From contig NC_063058.1 in NCBI RefSeq assembly GCF_018812025.1, positions 18,808,797-18,872,796 on the forward strand: a stretch of 64,000 bases of DNA, written 5' to 3'. This DNA comes from Megalobrama amblycephala. Its lineage: Eukaryota; Chordata; Actinopteri; Cypriniformes; Xenocyprididae. The notes under the pieces are model-generated. The model was not told the DNA's origin. It ran no database searches and saw only the letters and a program-made list of their open reading frames with translations. Positions 24,401 through 63,082 of this stretch are shown here, piece after piece. Positions within the stretch are counted from its first letter, which is position 1. Every line of letters starts with the position of its first letter. The translations under genes and the position numbers were made by a program.

Positions 24401-26346
24401 GATGTTTATCTGCTTACCCCCAGGGCATCCAAGATGAGTGAAAATCCAAGGTGACTTTGTTTCTTCAGTAGAACACAAATGATGATTTTTAACTCCAACC
24501 ATTGCGGTCTGTCAGCCATATAATGTGGGTCAATGGGAACTTCGTCTATACGAGTGAAAAAAACATGCACAGACAAATCCAAATTAAACCCTGCGGCTCG
24601 TGACGACACACTGATGTCCTAAGACACGAAACGATCGGTTTGTGTGAGAAAACGTACAGTATTTATATCATTTTTTACCTCTAATACACCACTATGTCCA
24701 CTAGAGGTAAAAAGTGATAAATACTGTTCGGTTTCTCGCACAAACCTATCGTTTTGTGTCTTAGGACATCAATGTGTCGTCACGAGCCGCAGGGTTTAAT
24801 TTGGGTTTGTCTAAGCAAGTTTTATTTACTCTTATAAAAGAAGTTCCCATTGACCCACATTATTTGACTGACAGACGGCAACGGTTGGAGTTAAAAATCA
24901 TCATTTGTGTTCTACTGAAGAAACAAAGTCACCTACATCTTGGATGCCCTGGGGGTAAGCAGATAAACATCAAATTTTCATTTTTGGGTGAACTATCTCT
25001 TTAATATTGTAATATTTTGTTCTCAAATTGTTAATGTTAACAACATCAGCATTGCGTGACTATGTGCATTTAGTGTGTATTAGCGTTACCTGTAGATTTC
25101 AATTTCTGTACAGTCTAATCTCTAAAGTCAGTTTGTCTTACCATACAATCCACCATCAAAATGATACGTTTAATTATTGCAGCTGCTGTGAGAAAAGTCT
25201 ATAAATGATCCGTCACCAGCAGCATCCTCACGTTATATAGCCTAATAGCTGGGACTCGTTCTTCATGTAAACAGATGTCACTTAATGACGCACAGCTGCA
25301 TGCTGAAATTTCCCGCGGGAACCCACCAGTTCCACCCGAATTAGAAAACATTATTACAAGCTTACGGTTGTAAATCAGGCTAAGGTAACGAGATAGTTTT
25401 GAACACTGGCTGGTTATGTTCTTGCTCAAAAATTGATTTTGAAAATTGATTTTGAAAAATTGATTTTGGTTAAAAATTGAATTTTTAACCAAAACATTTA
25501 CGGACTGCAGCATTAAAGTTGAACACTATTTTTTTTTGTTTCCTTGCAAGCCCTTTTATTTTCTATAGGAAATGCAAATCTAATAATGACATACCAATTC
25601 TTGCTTGGTCCACACCTGCGCTGTCTACAACCTCATACGCACATTTAATTTCATCCAGTTTCATCTGAGGGTCAGAAAGACATCAAATATTACATCTAGC
25701 TATCAAAATTAATGACAGCAACTGCAGATGGCAAGACTTCAATGACCAAATAATTTAATTGAAAGAATTTTGAAGGTTTCCAAATAAGGCAGATGGTGGT
25801 GACAGTGGATCCGTCTTACCCTCAGAAGTGTTTGTGAGATTCTGAAGAGCTGAATAACTTTCTCTGAATCATCTGCTTTCATGTCCCGTGGTTTGACCTA
25901 CATGAGAAGGAAAAGCATGATTGTCAGAATTTGCAGGAAGAATGTTTTTGTCTCTAGCACATTCCAATAAACAGATGTTAGTCTGGAAGCAAAGCTCAGC
26001 TTAGAGATGTTCAACATTTTTTTTCTTCAGATTAGCTGGAAAGTTAAATTTTTTTAACATGCAACCTCAGATACAAACAATACCCAAGTACTGTAACTTT
26101 GTAACATTCAAAGTTTGTAACATAAACCTAAATGATATGAACATAAATCTTTATTTTGCAAACTTTTTGGATTTGTGCTTCTGTTTTGGCATCGTTTACA
26201 ACATCCTTACAACAATCTGCCACTAAAAAAATGCCTTAAAATGATACACATACCATCAAAATCAAATCACAGATTTTCTCATCATCATCTCCTAGATCCT
26301 CTGGGTCTACTCCCATGAGCAGCTTCCAGTCTGCGGCTGCAGGCAT
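285..26346 (-). CDS. cep290: cep290, centrosomal protein of 290 kDa (38 coding exons, C-terminus outside window)
   Basis: CEP290 is a very long coiled-coil scaffold of the ciliary transition zone and centriolar satellites. It gates protein traffic into cilia and binds NPHP5, CC2D2A and Rab8a-linked factors; human loss causes Leber amaurosis 10, Joubert, Meckel and Senior-Loken syndromes. I traced 38 exons on the minus strand, each bounded by AG/GT, with consistent phases. They sum to 5538 nt (1846 residues) and align nearly without gaps to human CEP290 from the N-terminus to about residue 1860 of roughly 2480. The product is almost all E/K/Q/L-rich heptad sequence without membrane segments. 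Landmark blocks include [52 protein letters not shown] and [16 protein letters not shown]. The start at 26346 begins MPAAADWK, matching the family N-terminus. The C-terminal part with the myosin-tail-like region lies left of position 1. Exon coordinates are in the segment entries. Confidence 0.97.
984..1689. mobile_element. TTAA-flanked palindromic MITE, family A, in cep290 intron
   Basis: The terminal repeat AGGGTTAGTTCACCCAAAAA is inverted at the right end and TTAA is present on both sides (980-983, 1690-1693). Open frames inside it on both strands are not genes. The abundant family typical of cyprinid introns has this end sequence. Confidence 0.85.
2665..4276 (+). mobile_element. Tc1-like transposon (copy 1) in the cep290 intron between exons 33 and 34
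   Basis: A 1612-bp element is flanked by TA duplications (2663-2664, 4277-4278). It has long inverted terminal repeats starting CAGTGGGTACAGAAAGTATT; the right end is the reverse complement with few differences. A broken transposase gene lies inside. This is a complete but inactive Tc1/mariner copy, antisense to cep290. Confidence 0.93.
3042..4060 (+). pseudogene. Tc1-family transposase, disrupted
   Basis: The first 155 residues carry the paired-type DNA-binding region ([20 protein letters not shown], then [15 protein letters not shown] and [15 protein letters not shown]). A one-base frameshift near 3485-3493, just before the first catalytic aspartate block (DETKIELFG from 3494), moves the frame. 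The second part (to 3961) has the second aspartate in [12 protein letters not shown] and the final glutamate in [19 protein letters not shown] at 3959 cuts off the last ~33 residues, which continue in frame to 4060. Two lesions in otherwise clean sequence suggest moderate age. Confidence 0.9.
4320..5254 (-). CDS. cep290: cep290 coding exons 30-33 (residues 1329-1552)
   Basis: Exons: 5090-5254 (1329-1383, [20 protein letters not shown]), 4884-4991 (1384-1419, [20 protein letters not shown]), 4665-4799 (1420-1464, [15 protein letters not shown]) and 4320-4583 (1465-1552, [18 protein letters not shown]). All are phase 0. A Tc1-like transposon starts 43 bp downstream of the exon 33 donor, in antisense orientation to cep290. 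Confidence 0.95.
5431..6319 (-). CDS. cep290: cep290 coding exons 27-29 (residues 1089-1328)
   Basis: Exons: 6168-6319 (1089-1138, [20 protein letters not shown]), 5955-6066 (1139-1176, [17 protein letters not shown]) and 5431-5886 (1177-1328). The last is the largest exon seen, 152 residues as in human. It contains [20 protein letters not shown] and [19 protein letters not shown], among the best conserved blocks of the family. Several open frames overlapping exon 29 on both strands are shadows of its GC-rich, alanine- and glutamate-rich coding sequence. Confidence 0.95.
6434..7947. mobile_element. TTAA-flanked non-autonomous element in cep290 intron, interrupted by a family A MITE
   Basis: The left end after TTAA (6430-6433) reads AAGGGACCTATTATGACCC. 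The right end reads as the complement, GTCATAATCAAGGACGCC followed by TTAA (7948-7951). A family A MITE sits inside, from 7141. The body (for example AAATGCAAATGAGCTGCTGC) is non-coding. Confidence 0.65.
7141..7919. mobile_element. family A palindromic MITE nested in the 6434-7947 element
   Basis: It has AGGGTTAGTTCACCC termini, TTAA at 7137-7140 and 7920-7923, and arms of over 300 bp that are near-complementary (AAATCCGATGACTCAGTGAGG against CCTCACTGAGTCATCGGATTT). The transcript would fold into a long hairpin. Confidence 0.85.
8090..8733 (-). CDS. cep290: cep290 coding exons 24-26 (residues 925-1088)
   Basis: Exons: 8560-8733 (925-982, ending TNTLEHLE), 8368-8479 (983-1019, starting [20 protein letters not shown]) and 8090-8295 (1020-1088, with the near-invariant [17 protein letters not shown] and [12 protein letters not shown]). 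The 80-bp intron 8480-8559 is the counterpart of the human intron carrying the common LCA10 deep-intronic variant (exon ending NLEHLE, next exon CENISLK). Confidence 0.95.
8734..9599. other. cep290 intron between exons 23 and 24
   Basis: AT-rich; no repeat family or conserved motif seen. Confidence 0.75.
9600..11107 (-). CDS. cep290: cep290 coding exons 19-23 (residues 670-924)
   Basis: Exons: 10943-11107 (670-724, [20 protein letters not shown]), 10702-10851 (725-774), 10497-10612 (775-812, [18 protein letters not shown]), 10226-10328 (813-847) and 9600-9830 (848-924, ending [10 protein letters not shown]). Exon sizes equal the human ones (55, 50, 39, 34 and 77 residues). The acceptor of exon 20 is followed by a poly-A/T tract at about 10855-10872. 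Confidence 0.94.
10140..10215. mobile_element. family A MITE fragment
   Basis: GGGTGAGTAAATGATGACAT and ATTTTCATTTTGGGTGAAAA match the right arm of the family A element; no left arm remains. It lies immediately before cep290 exon 22 in plus-strand order. Confidence 0.55.
11700..11770. repeat. (TA)n microsatellite
   Basis: Near-pure TA dinucleotide tract inside an AT-rich cep290 intron. Confidence 0.9.
12060..12262. mobile_element. short inverted-repeat MITE in cep290 intron
   Basis: ACCAAAATTTATTCAGAC at the left and GTCTGAATAATTTTTGGT at the right are inverted copies about 200 bp apart. A further partial copy of the right end lies at 12352-12371. The ends resemble Tc1-type terminal sequences; no TA duplication was confirmed. 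Confidence 0.5.
12621..13809 (-). CDS. cep290: cep290 coding exons 13-18 (residues 449-669)
   Basis: Six closely packed exons: 13647-13809 (449-502), 13383-13483 (503-536), 13239-13305 (537-558), 13001-13113 (559-596), 12838-12922 (597-624) and 12621-12754 (625-669). Phases run 1, 0, 1, 0, 1, 0. Exon 16 ([15 protein letters not shown]...) is the least conserved part of the protein seen here; with exon 15 it makes a serine-rich linker about seven residues shorter than in human. In exon 17 the donor at 12837 gives [17 protein letters not shown], matching human, and excludes downstream in-frame sequence up to a weak GTGGAT. Confidence 0.93.
13810..15725. other. cep290 intron between exons 12 and 13
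   Basis: AT-rich with T- and A-runs and phrases like TTTTAATGGTT and CTGTGTTTTTTGC. TA microsatellite at 15378. No gene or clear element end found. Confidence 0.75.
15378..15432. repeat. (TA)n microsatellite
   Basis: About 27 TA units in the cep290 intron between exons 12 and 13. Open frames reading repeated IY residues here are artefacts. Confidence 0.95.
15726..19598 (-). CDS. cep290: cep290 coding exons 9-12 (residues 219-448)
   Basis: Exons: 19416-19598 (219-279, with the conserved [19 protein letters not shown] block), 19117-19206 (280-309, ending [16 protein letters not shown]), 17969-18091 (310-350, [16 protein letters not shown]) and 15726-16019 (351-448, [18 protein letters not shown]). 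Exon 12 has exactly the same residue count (98) as its human counterpart. This is N-terminal coiled-coil sequence, all phase 0. Confidence 0.95.
16341..16809. mobile_element. MITE with GGCCTGTTTCACACA termini
   Basis: GGCCTGTTTCACACATC at the left is repeated inverted at the right (GATGTGTGAAACAGGCC in part). The 469-bp body is non-coding. It lies in the cep290 intron upstream of exon 12. Target duplication not resolved. Confidence 0.6.
16979..17800. mobile_element. TTAA-flanked element, AGGCACAATATGTA termini
   Basis: The left AGGCACAATATGTAAGATT is inverted at the right (TACATATTGTGCCT), with TTAA on both sides (16975-16978, 17801-17804). The 822-bp non-coding body has a GC-richer core at 17440-17620. 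Confidence 0.8.
18092..19116. other. cep290 intron between exons 10 and 11
   Basis: Apart from a local repeat of TCTGCCACAAAAAT (near 18697 and 18715), nothing recognised. Confidence 0.75.
19599..21256. other. cep290 intron between exons 8 and 9
   Basis: 1.66 kb, AT-rich in its 3' half by plus coordinates. Short open frames on both strands show no family resemblance. No repeat assigned. Confidence 0.75.
21257..23169 (-). CDS. cep290: cep290 coding exons 5-8 (residues 97-218)
   Basis: Exons: 23026-23169 (97-144, [16 protein letters not shown]), 22308-22361 (145-162, [18 protein letters not shown]), 22063-22083 (163-169) and 21257-21403 (170-218). The third is a 21-nt microexon encoding IKQLTKK, matching human NKRLKKK in length and phase. 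All four are phase 0 on both sides, so skipping any of them would keep the frame. Confidence 0.93.
21404..23025. other. cep290 introns around microexon 7 and exon 6
   Basis: Two introns of about 0.66 kb (21404-22062 and 22362-23025) and one of 224 bp (22084-22307). Nothing recognised beyond splice signals. Confidence 0.7.
23459..26346 (-). CDS. cep290: cep290 coding exons 1-4 (residues 1-96)
   Basis: Exons: 26254-26346 (residues 1-31, start codon at 26344-26346), 25820-25897 (32-57), 25595-25664 (58-80) and 23459-23505 (81-96). The N-terminus has the short acidic [10 protein letters not shown] block typical of CEP290, followed by the first coiled coil ([15 protein letters not shown]). For exon 4 I chose the GTAAGG donor at 23458 rather than the GTGAGC donor 11 nt upstream. 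The former keeps LEGELE in line with human LENELE and joins exon 5 in phase 0. The intron before exon 4 is 2.1 kb and is almost entirely one nested mobile element. Confidence 0.93.
24021..24362. mobile_element. hAT-type palindromic MITE with exact 8-bp target duplication
   Basis: Termini TAGGGCTGACCGATATATCG and its exact complement; ATTAAAAT directly repeated at 24013-24020 and 24363-24370. The two ~150-bp arms differ at about one position, leaving a spacer of roughly 25 bp, so the copy is young or well conserved. No coding capacity. Confidence 0.92.
24395..25000. mobile_element. palindromic MITE (family A-like right end)
   Basis: Long complementary arms (GATGTTTATCTGCTTACCCCC against GGGGGTAAGCAGATAAACATC, and ATGATTTTTAACTCCAACC against its complement). 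The right end TTTTGGGTGAACTATCTCT with TTAA at 25001 resembles family A; the left tip is lost. Confidence 0.75.
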
Positions 26347-26745
26347 CTTTCAGCTCTTGTGCAGATGTCCTACAGTGTTGAACTGAACAACAGTTTATCC
26401 TTTATCAGTCAGTGTCAGGTTTTCTACAGACAGATAAATGTAATGCTACAAAGGCTTCTCTCAGAACACAGTGAATACACCCTCATATAACGACGCAGAG
26501 TAATAATATAATACTAAAAAAAGGGTCAAACGACAAGCTAAATATTAGCAAGAAATGCAGACCTCAGAAAACACAAAAATCCAAGATTAGCACTGTATGC
26601 AATTGGTAACATTTTGTTTTGTTTGTTAGCTATATTATAAAACTTTATTATGCGTTTTCTTAATGTCACATATGCGTCTTTTGTATATATTCATAAAACA
26701 GACACCGAAAACAACGCATTCAGACCTTATTGATAAAACAGCCTA

Positions 26746-26754
26746 GCCATCTTG
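26746..26754 (-). promoter_or_regulatory. YY1-type site near the cep290 start
   Basis: The minus strand reads CAAGATGGC, the core YY1 motif, oriented with cep290 and about 20 bp downstream of the X-box in the direction of cep290 transcription. YY1 sites in this orientation typically lie just downstream of TATA-less start sites, so transcription may start near 26755-26790. Confidence 0.5.
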
Positions 26755-26772
26755 TGTTCCCCTTGCTCTGCC

Positions 26773-26785
26773 GCTGCTAGGCAAC
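26773..26785 (-). promoter_or_regulatory. X-box-like RFX site upstream of cep290
   Basis: The minus strand reads GTTGCCTAGCAGC. The first half-site (GTTGCC) is perfect, the spacer is one base, and the second half-site matches 5 of 6 positions of RGYAAC. RFX factors drive ciliary genes through this motif, and the placement about 430 bp 5' of the cep290 ATG fits that role. Functional binding is inference. Confidence 0.5.
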
Positions 26786-26994
26786 CAGGAAAACAGTCGT
26801 AAAGCGGAACCGAGCGGAACGTCGTAAATTCGTCTCTTTTGGTTCTCATCTCTCATGAAATATTCTAATATGCGGCATTTATTGCGAGGGATATAATATG
26901 GAAATTAATATATGTATATATCACTTTATCTTTTCATTGAGCTGCCATAGCCGAAACATAAAGTCCGTTACTTTTATTCTGCCGAGCATTTTGA

Positions 26995-27003
26995 CCCGGA
27001 AGC
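26995..27003 (+). promoter_or_regulatory. ETS/GABP-type site upstream of tmtc3 exon 1
   Basis: The plus strand reads CCCGGAAGC with an intact CCGGAAG core. It lies about 105 bp before the exon 1 donor at 27108 and fits a TATA-less housekeeping promoter for tmtc3. Confidence 0.4.
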
Positions 27004-27009
27004 AGTATT

Positions 27010-27108
27010 GGTCCCTGTTATTTCAATGGTTTAGGTCGAACTTGCTACTTCAGCCAAAATAAACACAGACATTCTCTTTTCATTTAGTTTTTTACCAGAC
27101 ATGACAAG
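27010..27108 (+). other. tmtc3: putative tmtc3 non-coding exon 1
   Basis: A strong donor (ACAAG followed by GTAAGT) at 27109 follows the divergent promoter. The first coding exon has its own acceptor at 30250-30251 (TTTGCAG), 25 nt before the ATG, so an upstream non-coding exon is required. The left boundary is a guess. The exon would contain an upstream ATG at 27101. Confidence 0.5.
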
Positions 27109-27699
27109 GTAAGTTGTCAGTCTATTTAAATCCTGTCGATCACTGATGACAGATTGAGACTGTTTGTTTAAATGATTGAAGTCAGTGAATGCTAATGAGA
27201 CAGCTTAAGTTAGATTTGATCTTTAATCAGTGTGTTGTTCATTTAAACCAGTTTCTTTTACTCAAAAGTACATTAAGCTTATTTATTAAGCTTAGGAATG
27301 GATGTTGCATTGATGTTTTCATAATGTAATGTCTGCATTATTCGATTCATATCAATGATAAACAAATGCTAACTGATAGCTAAATGGGCTGGTCAGGATT
27401 TATGGGGCTGCGCCTTCTCTGCTCCGTTCAATCCACACGAATTATTCTATTATTATGAGTATTATACTGATTTATTGGTGTGTTTAGGGTTACAACATAG
27501 TTGCAAAAAAGTCGCATTGCAGTAGTCTGATTTAAATAGGGATATAAAGGTCATGGGAAATTTAAGGGGATTTTTAAATTATGTTTTCCAGGCATGGAAA
27601 GGTCATCCAAATAAATGTAATATTTGAAGGGATTGGTATTTATTTTAGCGATTATATATTTGTATATCTCTGCTCTGCTCTTAAAATAAATGTTAGAAT

Positions 27700-28562
27700 A
27701 TACACTATCAGTCAAAAGTTTGGAAACATTACTGTTTTTAATGTTTTTGAACGAAGTCTCTTATGCTCATTAAGGCTGAATTTATTTCTTAATAAATACA
27801 GAAAAAACAATAATATTGTGAAATATTATTACAATTTAAAATTGTGGTTTTCTATTTTAATATACTTTAAAATATAATTTATTCCTGTGATGAATTGTCA
27901 GCATCATTACTCCAGTCTTCAGAGTCACATGATCCTTCAGAAATCATTGTAATATGCTGATTTATTATCAGTGTTGGAAACGGTTGTGCTGCTTAATATT
28001 ATTTTATAACCTCTGATACTTTTTCAGGAGTCTTTGATGAATAAAAAGTTAAAAAAATATCAGCATTTATTTAAAATAAAAATCTTTTGTAACAATATAC
28101 ACTACTGTTCAAAAGTTTGGGGTCAGTAATTTTTTTTTCTTTCTTTCTTTTTGAAAGAAATTAATATTTTTATTCAGCACAGATGTGTTAAATTGATAAA
28201 AAGTGGTAGTAAAGATTTATATTGATAGAAAAGATTTATATTTTGAATAAATTCTGTTCTTTTTAACCTTTTATTCATCAATGAATCCTGAAAAAATATT
28301 AAGCAGCACAACTGTTTCCAACACTGATAATAAATCAGCATATTAGAATGATTTCTGAAGGATCATGTGACACTGAAGACTGGAGTAATGATGCTGAAAA
28401 TTTAGCTTTGCATCACAGAAATAAATTATATTTTAAAGTATATTAAAATAGAAAACCATAATTTTAAATTGTAATAATATTTCACAATATTATTGTTTTT
28501 TTTCTGTATTTATTATGAAATAAATGCAGCCTTAATGAGCATAAGAGACTTCATTCAAACAC
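27700..28562. mobile_element. inverted repeat element in tmtc3 intron 1
   Basis: The left part has CAGCATCATTACTCCAGTCT and TCACATGATCCTTCAGAAAT; the right part has their complements, and CACTACTGTTCAAAAGTTTGG starts an internal end at 28098. Related pieces occur at 43368-43970 and 44300-45350. Widespread teleost non-autonomous DNA repeat; superfamily not assigned. Confidence 0.7.
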
Positions 28563-29099
28563 ATTAAATAGTAATACTACTTAAACTTGTTTAATTCAGT
28601 TGTCGAGTTTGTTCAAATTAAGTTTGATCCAGTATTTCTATTTCATTTCAGCTTTATTTTAATGAACGAAAACAATTTTAATAGTTTTAGTTAACAACAA
28701 CAACAGCTTTGTAGAGCTTGTGAACACTTTTTGTCAGTGTTATTATTATTAATTATTAAATAAAATAATAGTAATACTTCCTCTGTCCTACAACATAAGA
28801 TATCGACCAAACCGTAAATGGTAGTAGCTAAAAGTGGTCGAAATTGGGCTTGAATCTTCATATAGAGTTTCCATATGGTTGTGAAAATCATCTCCACTGA
28901 ATTACACCACCTTATGAAAGTTACAACCCGGTGTGCCGGCAGATTCCAAAACTTGTTATTGGAGGTGTAAATATCTTGAATATGAAGTGTAATAACTCTT
29001 ACATTAGGAACTGTCTTACTCGAGATAACAGTTGTTATCCAACAGCACTTTTAAAATGGAAATAATCTTTCTCTATACTCTCAACTGAGAAAATTTGCT

Positions 29100-29645
29100 C
29101 AGTAAGTAATACGTTTTTACTGCCAAATAAGGTAAAGGAAATACATTTTAAAATACTACACAGGTATTATCCATGTAAAGTTTAAAAAAGACATCTCACC
29201 ACAATCTTGAACTTGAAACTCTCACACAATTATTTTGCAATTGTAAATATTCAGAAGACTTTTGGAAGCAGGTTTCTATTATGGTTTTTGATACGTTCTA
29301 CAAAATAATTAAAATAGATGAATCTATGATCCTCTTCTTGAACTGTAATACCGGCTCTGTTATAATTGATAACGCATTAAAATGAATTCTTCTTCTTGGG
29401 AAGTTTCATATACATAAAGCTAAAGTAATGTCTATTACACCCTCATTTATTTATTTTTTCTGTAAAGACCTTAAAATATTTTATGACTCATTGAACTTGA
29501 TTAATAGAAATAAGTGTATAAAAACATCTCAGAATTTAATGCTCTGTATCATGTAAGATCTGTTATGTGTATCTCTAATTTTTGTTTGTTTGGTTGTTTT
29601 TTATGTTAAAAGTCATTGTATGTTTTTTTTTTTCTTTTTTGAAAG
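29100..29645 (+). mobile_element. decayed 3' end of an L1-like LINE
   Basis: In a plus-strand frame near 29124 the sequence reads NKVKEIHFKILHRYYPCK. Then, after a frameshift, it reads LFCNCKYSEDFWKQ, and later GKFHIHKAKVMSITPSF. This order resembles the C-terminal zinc-knuckle-like region and tail of L1-type ORF2. A T-rich stretch near 29620-29640 follows. Multiple stops and frameshifts; partial only. Confidence 0.55.
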
Positions 29646-30276
29646 TTGAAAGAAAAAAAAAGTGGTCGAAAATGTAACACTTTCTCTGCATTTAAACATA
29701 AATCAGATCGTAGATGGCACTATAGAGCACAGAAATAGAAATGTTGACTGTTTATGAACTCTGGAAACCTTTCCACAATATTGGATTTTAACAAATTTAG
29801 CATGCTAACAGTCATCAAACTTGTTTAACTTCAACATGGCCACTTGAGGCGAATGTAGGGTGTGGCCCAATTGACTAAAAATGTTATAATTTCTATATCA
29901 AATAAGTAATTGTTATGAAATTTGGTAAATGTATGCAGTACATTACTCTAGGGAGGCTACATAAATCTGACTCATTTCAGCCTGATGGTGGCGCTATAAA
30001 AATCATAAACATTTAAAAATTACTCTCATTATGACATGCTTGGTGTGTTTGACTTGACATTGACAGTTTTTCACCAAGGTCCTACACGAATATATAAGCC
30101 CATTTTTAAAAATGCCTGGAAACAATCAATCAGTTCTTTGCGATATTTTAAAACAAGTTCAAACAATGGTCTAAATGATTCATTAGCCACGTTGCCTGAA
30201 TTCAAATGATTTTGTAATCATGTCCCAGTTGTTACTCGTCTGCCTTTGCAGTGCTCAATGAGGTCTCACGTCAGCG

Positions 30277-61830
<31,554 letters not shown>

Positions 61831-62192
61831 GTAATAGCCAAAACTGGGTAATCATTGTAATGTTACCTAATAAGCAACTTTAAAGTAGTTACTCATGTAA
61901 TTATGCATGAAATGGGGTATTCAGTGAGAAAAAATGTCGATTGTTTTATCCATTGGGAATTTATTGGAGTGGGCATTACATTCTGATAATGGAGTCAGAC
62001 TGAATGCCTAATTTGCCGTTTGACTGTTGGCTATAATCGAATAGCCCACATGGACTTAATGACATCAGCAGAAAATTAAGTCATTTTAGAGGAAGAGCAA
62101 GTTGCATTTTAATTTAAGATTTTGAAAAAAACTTTCTGGGATGGAGGGGAGATAACATGCACCAGTGAATCATTCGTAGTTAAGACCATTAA

Positions 62193-62782
62193 AGGTGCCA
62201 TCGAACGTTTTTTTACAAGATGTAATATAAGTCTAAGGTGTCCCCTGAATGTGTCTGTGAAGTTTCAGCTCAAAATACCCCATAGATTTTTTTAAATTAA
62301 TTTTTTTAACTGCCTATTTTGGGGCATCATTAAATATGAGCCGATTCAGGTTGCGGCCCCTTTAAATCTCGCGCTCCCCGCCCACTGTTCACAAGTTCAC
62401 ACAGCTAATATAACCCTCAAAATGGATCTTTACAAAGTGTTCGCCATGTATGCTGCATGCATACATCGGATTATGTGAGTACAGTGTTTATTTGGATGTT
62501 TACATTTGATTCTGAATGAATTTGAGGCTATGCTCCGTGGCTAACGGCTAATGCTACACTGTTGGAGAGATTTATAAAGAATGAAGTTGCGTTTATGAAT
62601 TATACAGACTGCAAGTGTTTAAAATTGAAAATAGCGACGGCTCTTGTCTCCGTGAATACAGTAAGAAACGATGGTAACTTTAACCACATTTAACAGTACA
62701 TTAGCAACATGTTAACAAAACATTTAGAAAGACATACAAATATCATGCCAAGATAAATTGAATTTTTAATTCTAGGGCACCT
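62193..62782 (-). mobile_element. family B copy 3, internally deleted, reversed
   Basis: AGGTGCCATCG to CTAGGGCACCT with TTAA at 62189-62192 and 62783-62786. It is about 370 bp shorter than the copy at 39030-39990 because an internal block near one end is missing. Confidence 0.82.
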
Positions 62783-62786
62783 TTAA

Positions 62787-63082
62787 AGGAATAGTTCACC
62801 TAAAAATGAAAATTGTCATCGTTTACTCAACCTCAAGTTGTTCTGAACCTTTATTAATTTCTTTCTTCTGCTGAACACAAAAGAAAATATTTTGAAGAAG
62901 GTCAGTAACCAAACAGTTGATGGGCCCCATTGAGTTCCATATTATTTTTTTCCTTAAATCAACCGTTTATTTATCCATATTCTTCACAATATTTTCTTTT
63001 GTCTTCAGCAGAAGAAAGAAATTCATACAGGTTTGGAACAACTTGAGGGTGAGTAAATGATGGTTTTGGGTGAACTATCCCT
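62787..63082. mobile_element. small TTAA palindromic MITE adjoining family B copy 3
   Basis: AGGAATAGTTCACCTAAAAA to the complement TTTTGGGTGAACTATCCCT; TTAA at 62783-62786 (shared with the neighbour) and 63083-63086. 296 bp. Confidence 0.85.

Larger units (their letters stand above)
23656..25512. mobile_element. TTAA-flanked outer element filling the cep290 intron between exons 3 and 4
   Basis: AGCTGCAGTCTATAAG after TTAA (23652-23655) faces the complement TTACGGACTGCAGCA before TTAA (25513-25516). Two later insertions lie inside: a hAT-type palindrome (24021-24362) and a second palindrome (about 24395-25000). It accounts for nearly the whole 2.1-kb intron. Confidence 0.7.
26740..27000. promoter_or_regulatory. 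divergent cep290/tmtc3 promoter region
   Basis: The interval between the cep290 start codon (26346) and the putative tmtc3 first exon (ending 27108) is CpG-richer than the AT-rich flanks at about 26760-26835. It has no TATA box that I could place on either strand. Candidate sites are an X-box, a YY1 site and an ETS site, listed separately. Transcription start sites cannot be read from sequence; a bidirectional promoter is inferred from the spacing and the motifs. Confidence 0.6.
27109..30251 (+). other. tmtc3 intron 1
   Basis: 3.1 kb. In order: unassigned sequence to about 27700, an inverted repeat element (27700-28562), a mixed AT-rich stretch, an L1-like remnant (29100-29645), then unassigned sequence to the TTTGCAG acceptor. 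Confidence 0.6.
27101..30261 (+). promoter_or_regulatory. candidate split uORF of tmtc3 (M-T-S-A-Q-stop)
   Basis: If exon 1 (donor at 27109) joins exon 2 (start 30252), an upstream ATG at 27101-27103 reads five codons across the junction. It stops at TGA 30259-30261, 15 nt before the main ATG. G at -3 gives it a moderate context. It depends on the inferred splice. Confidence 0.4.
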
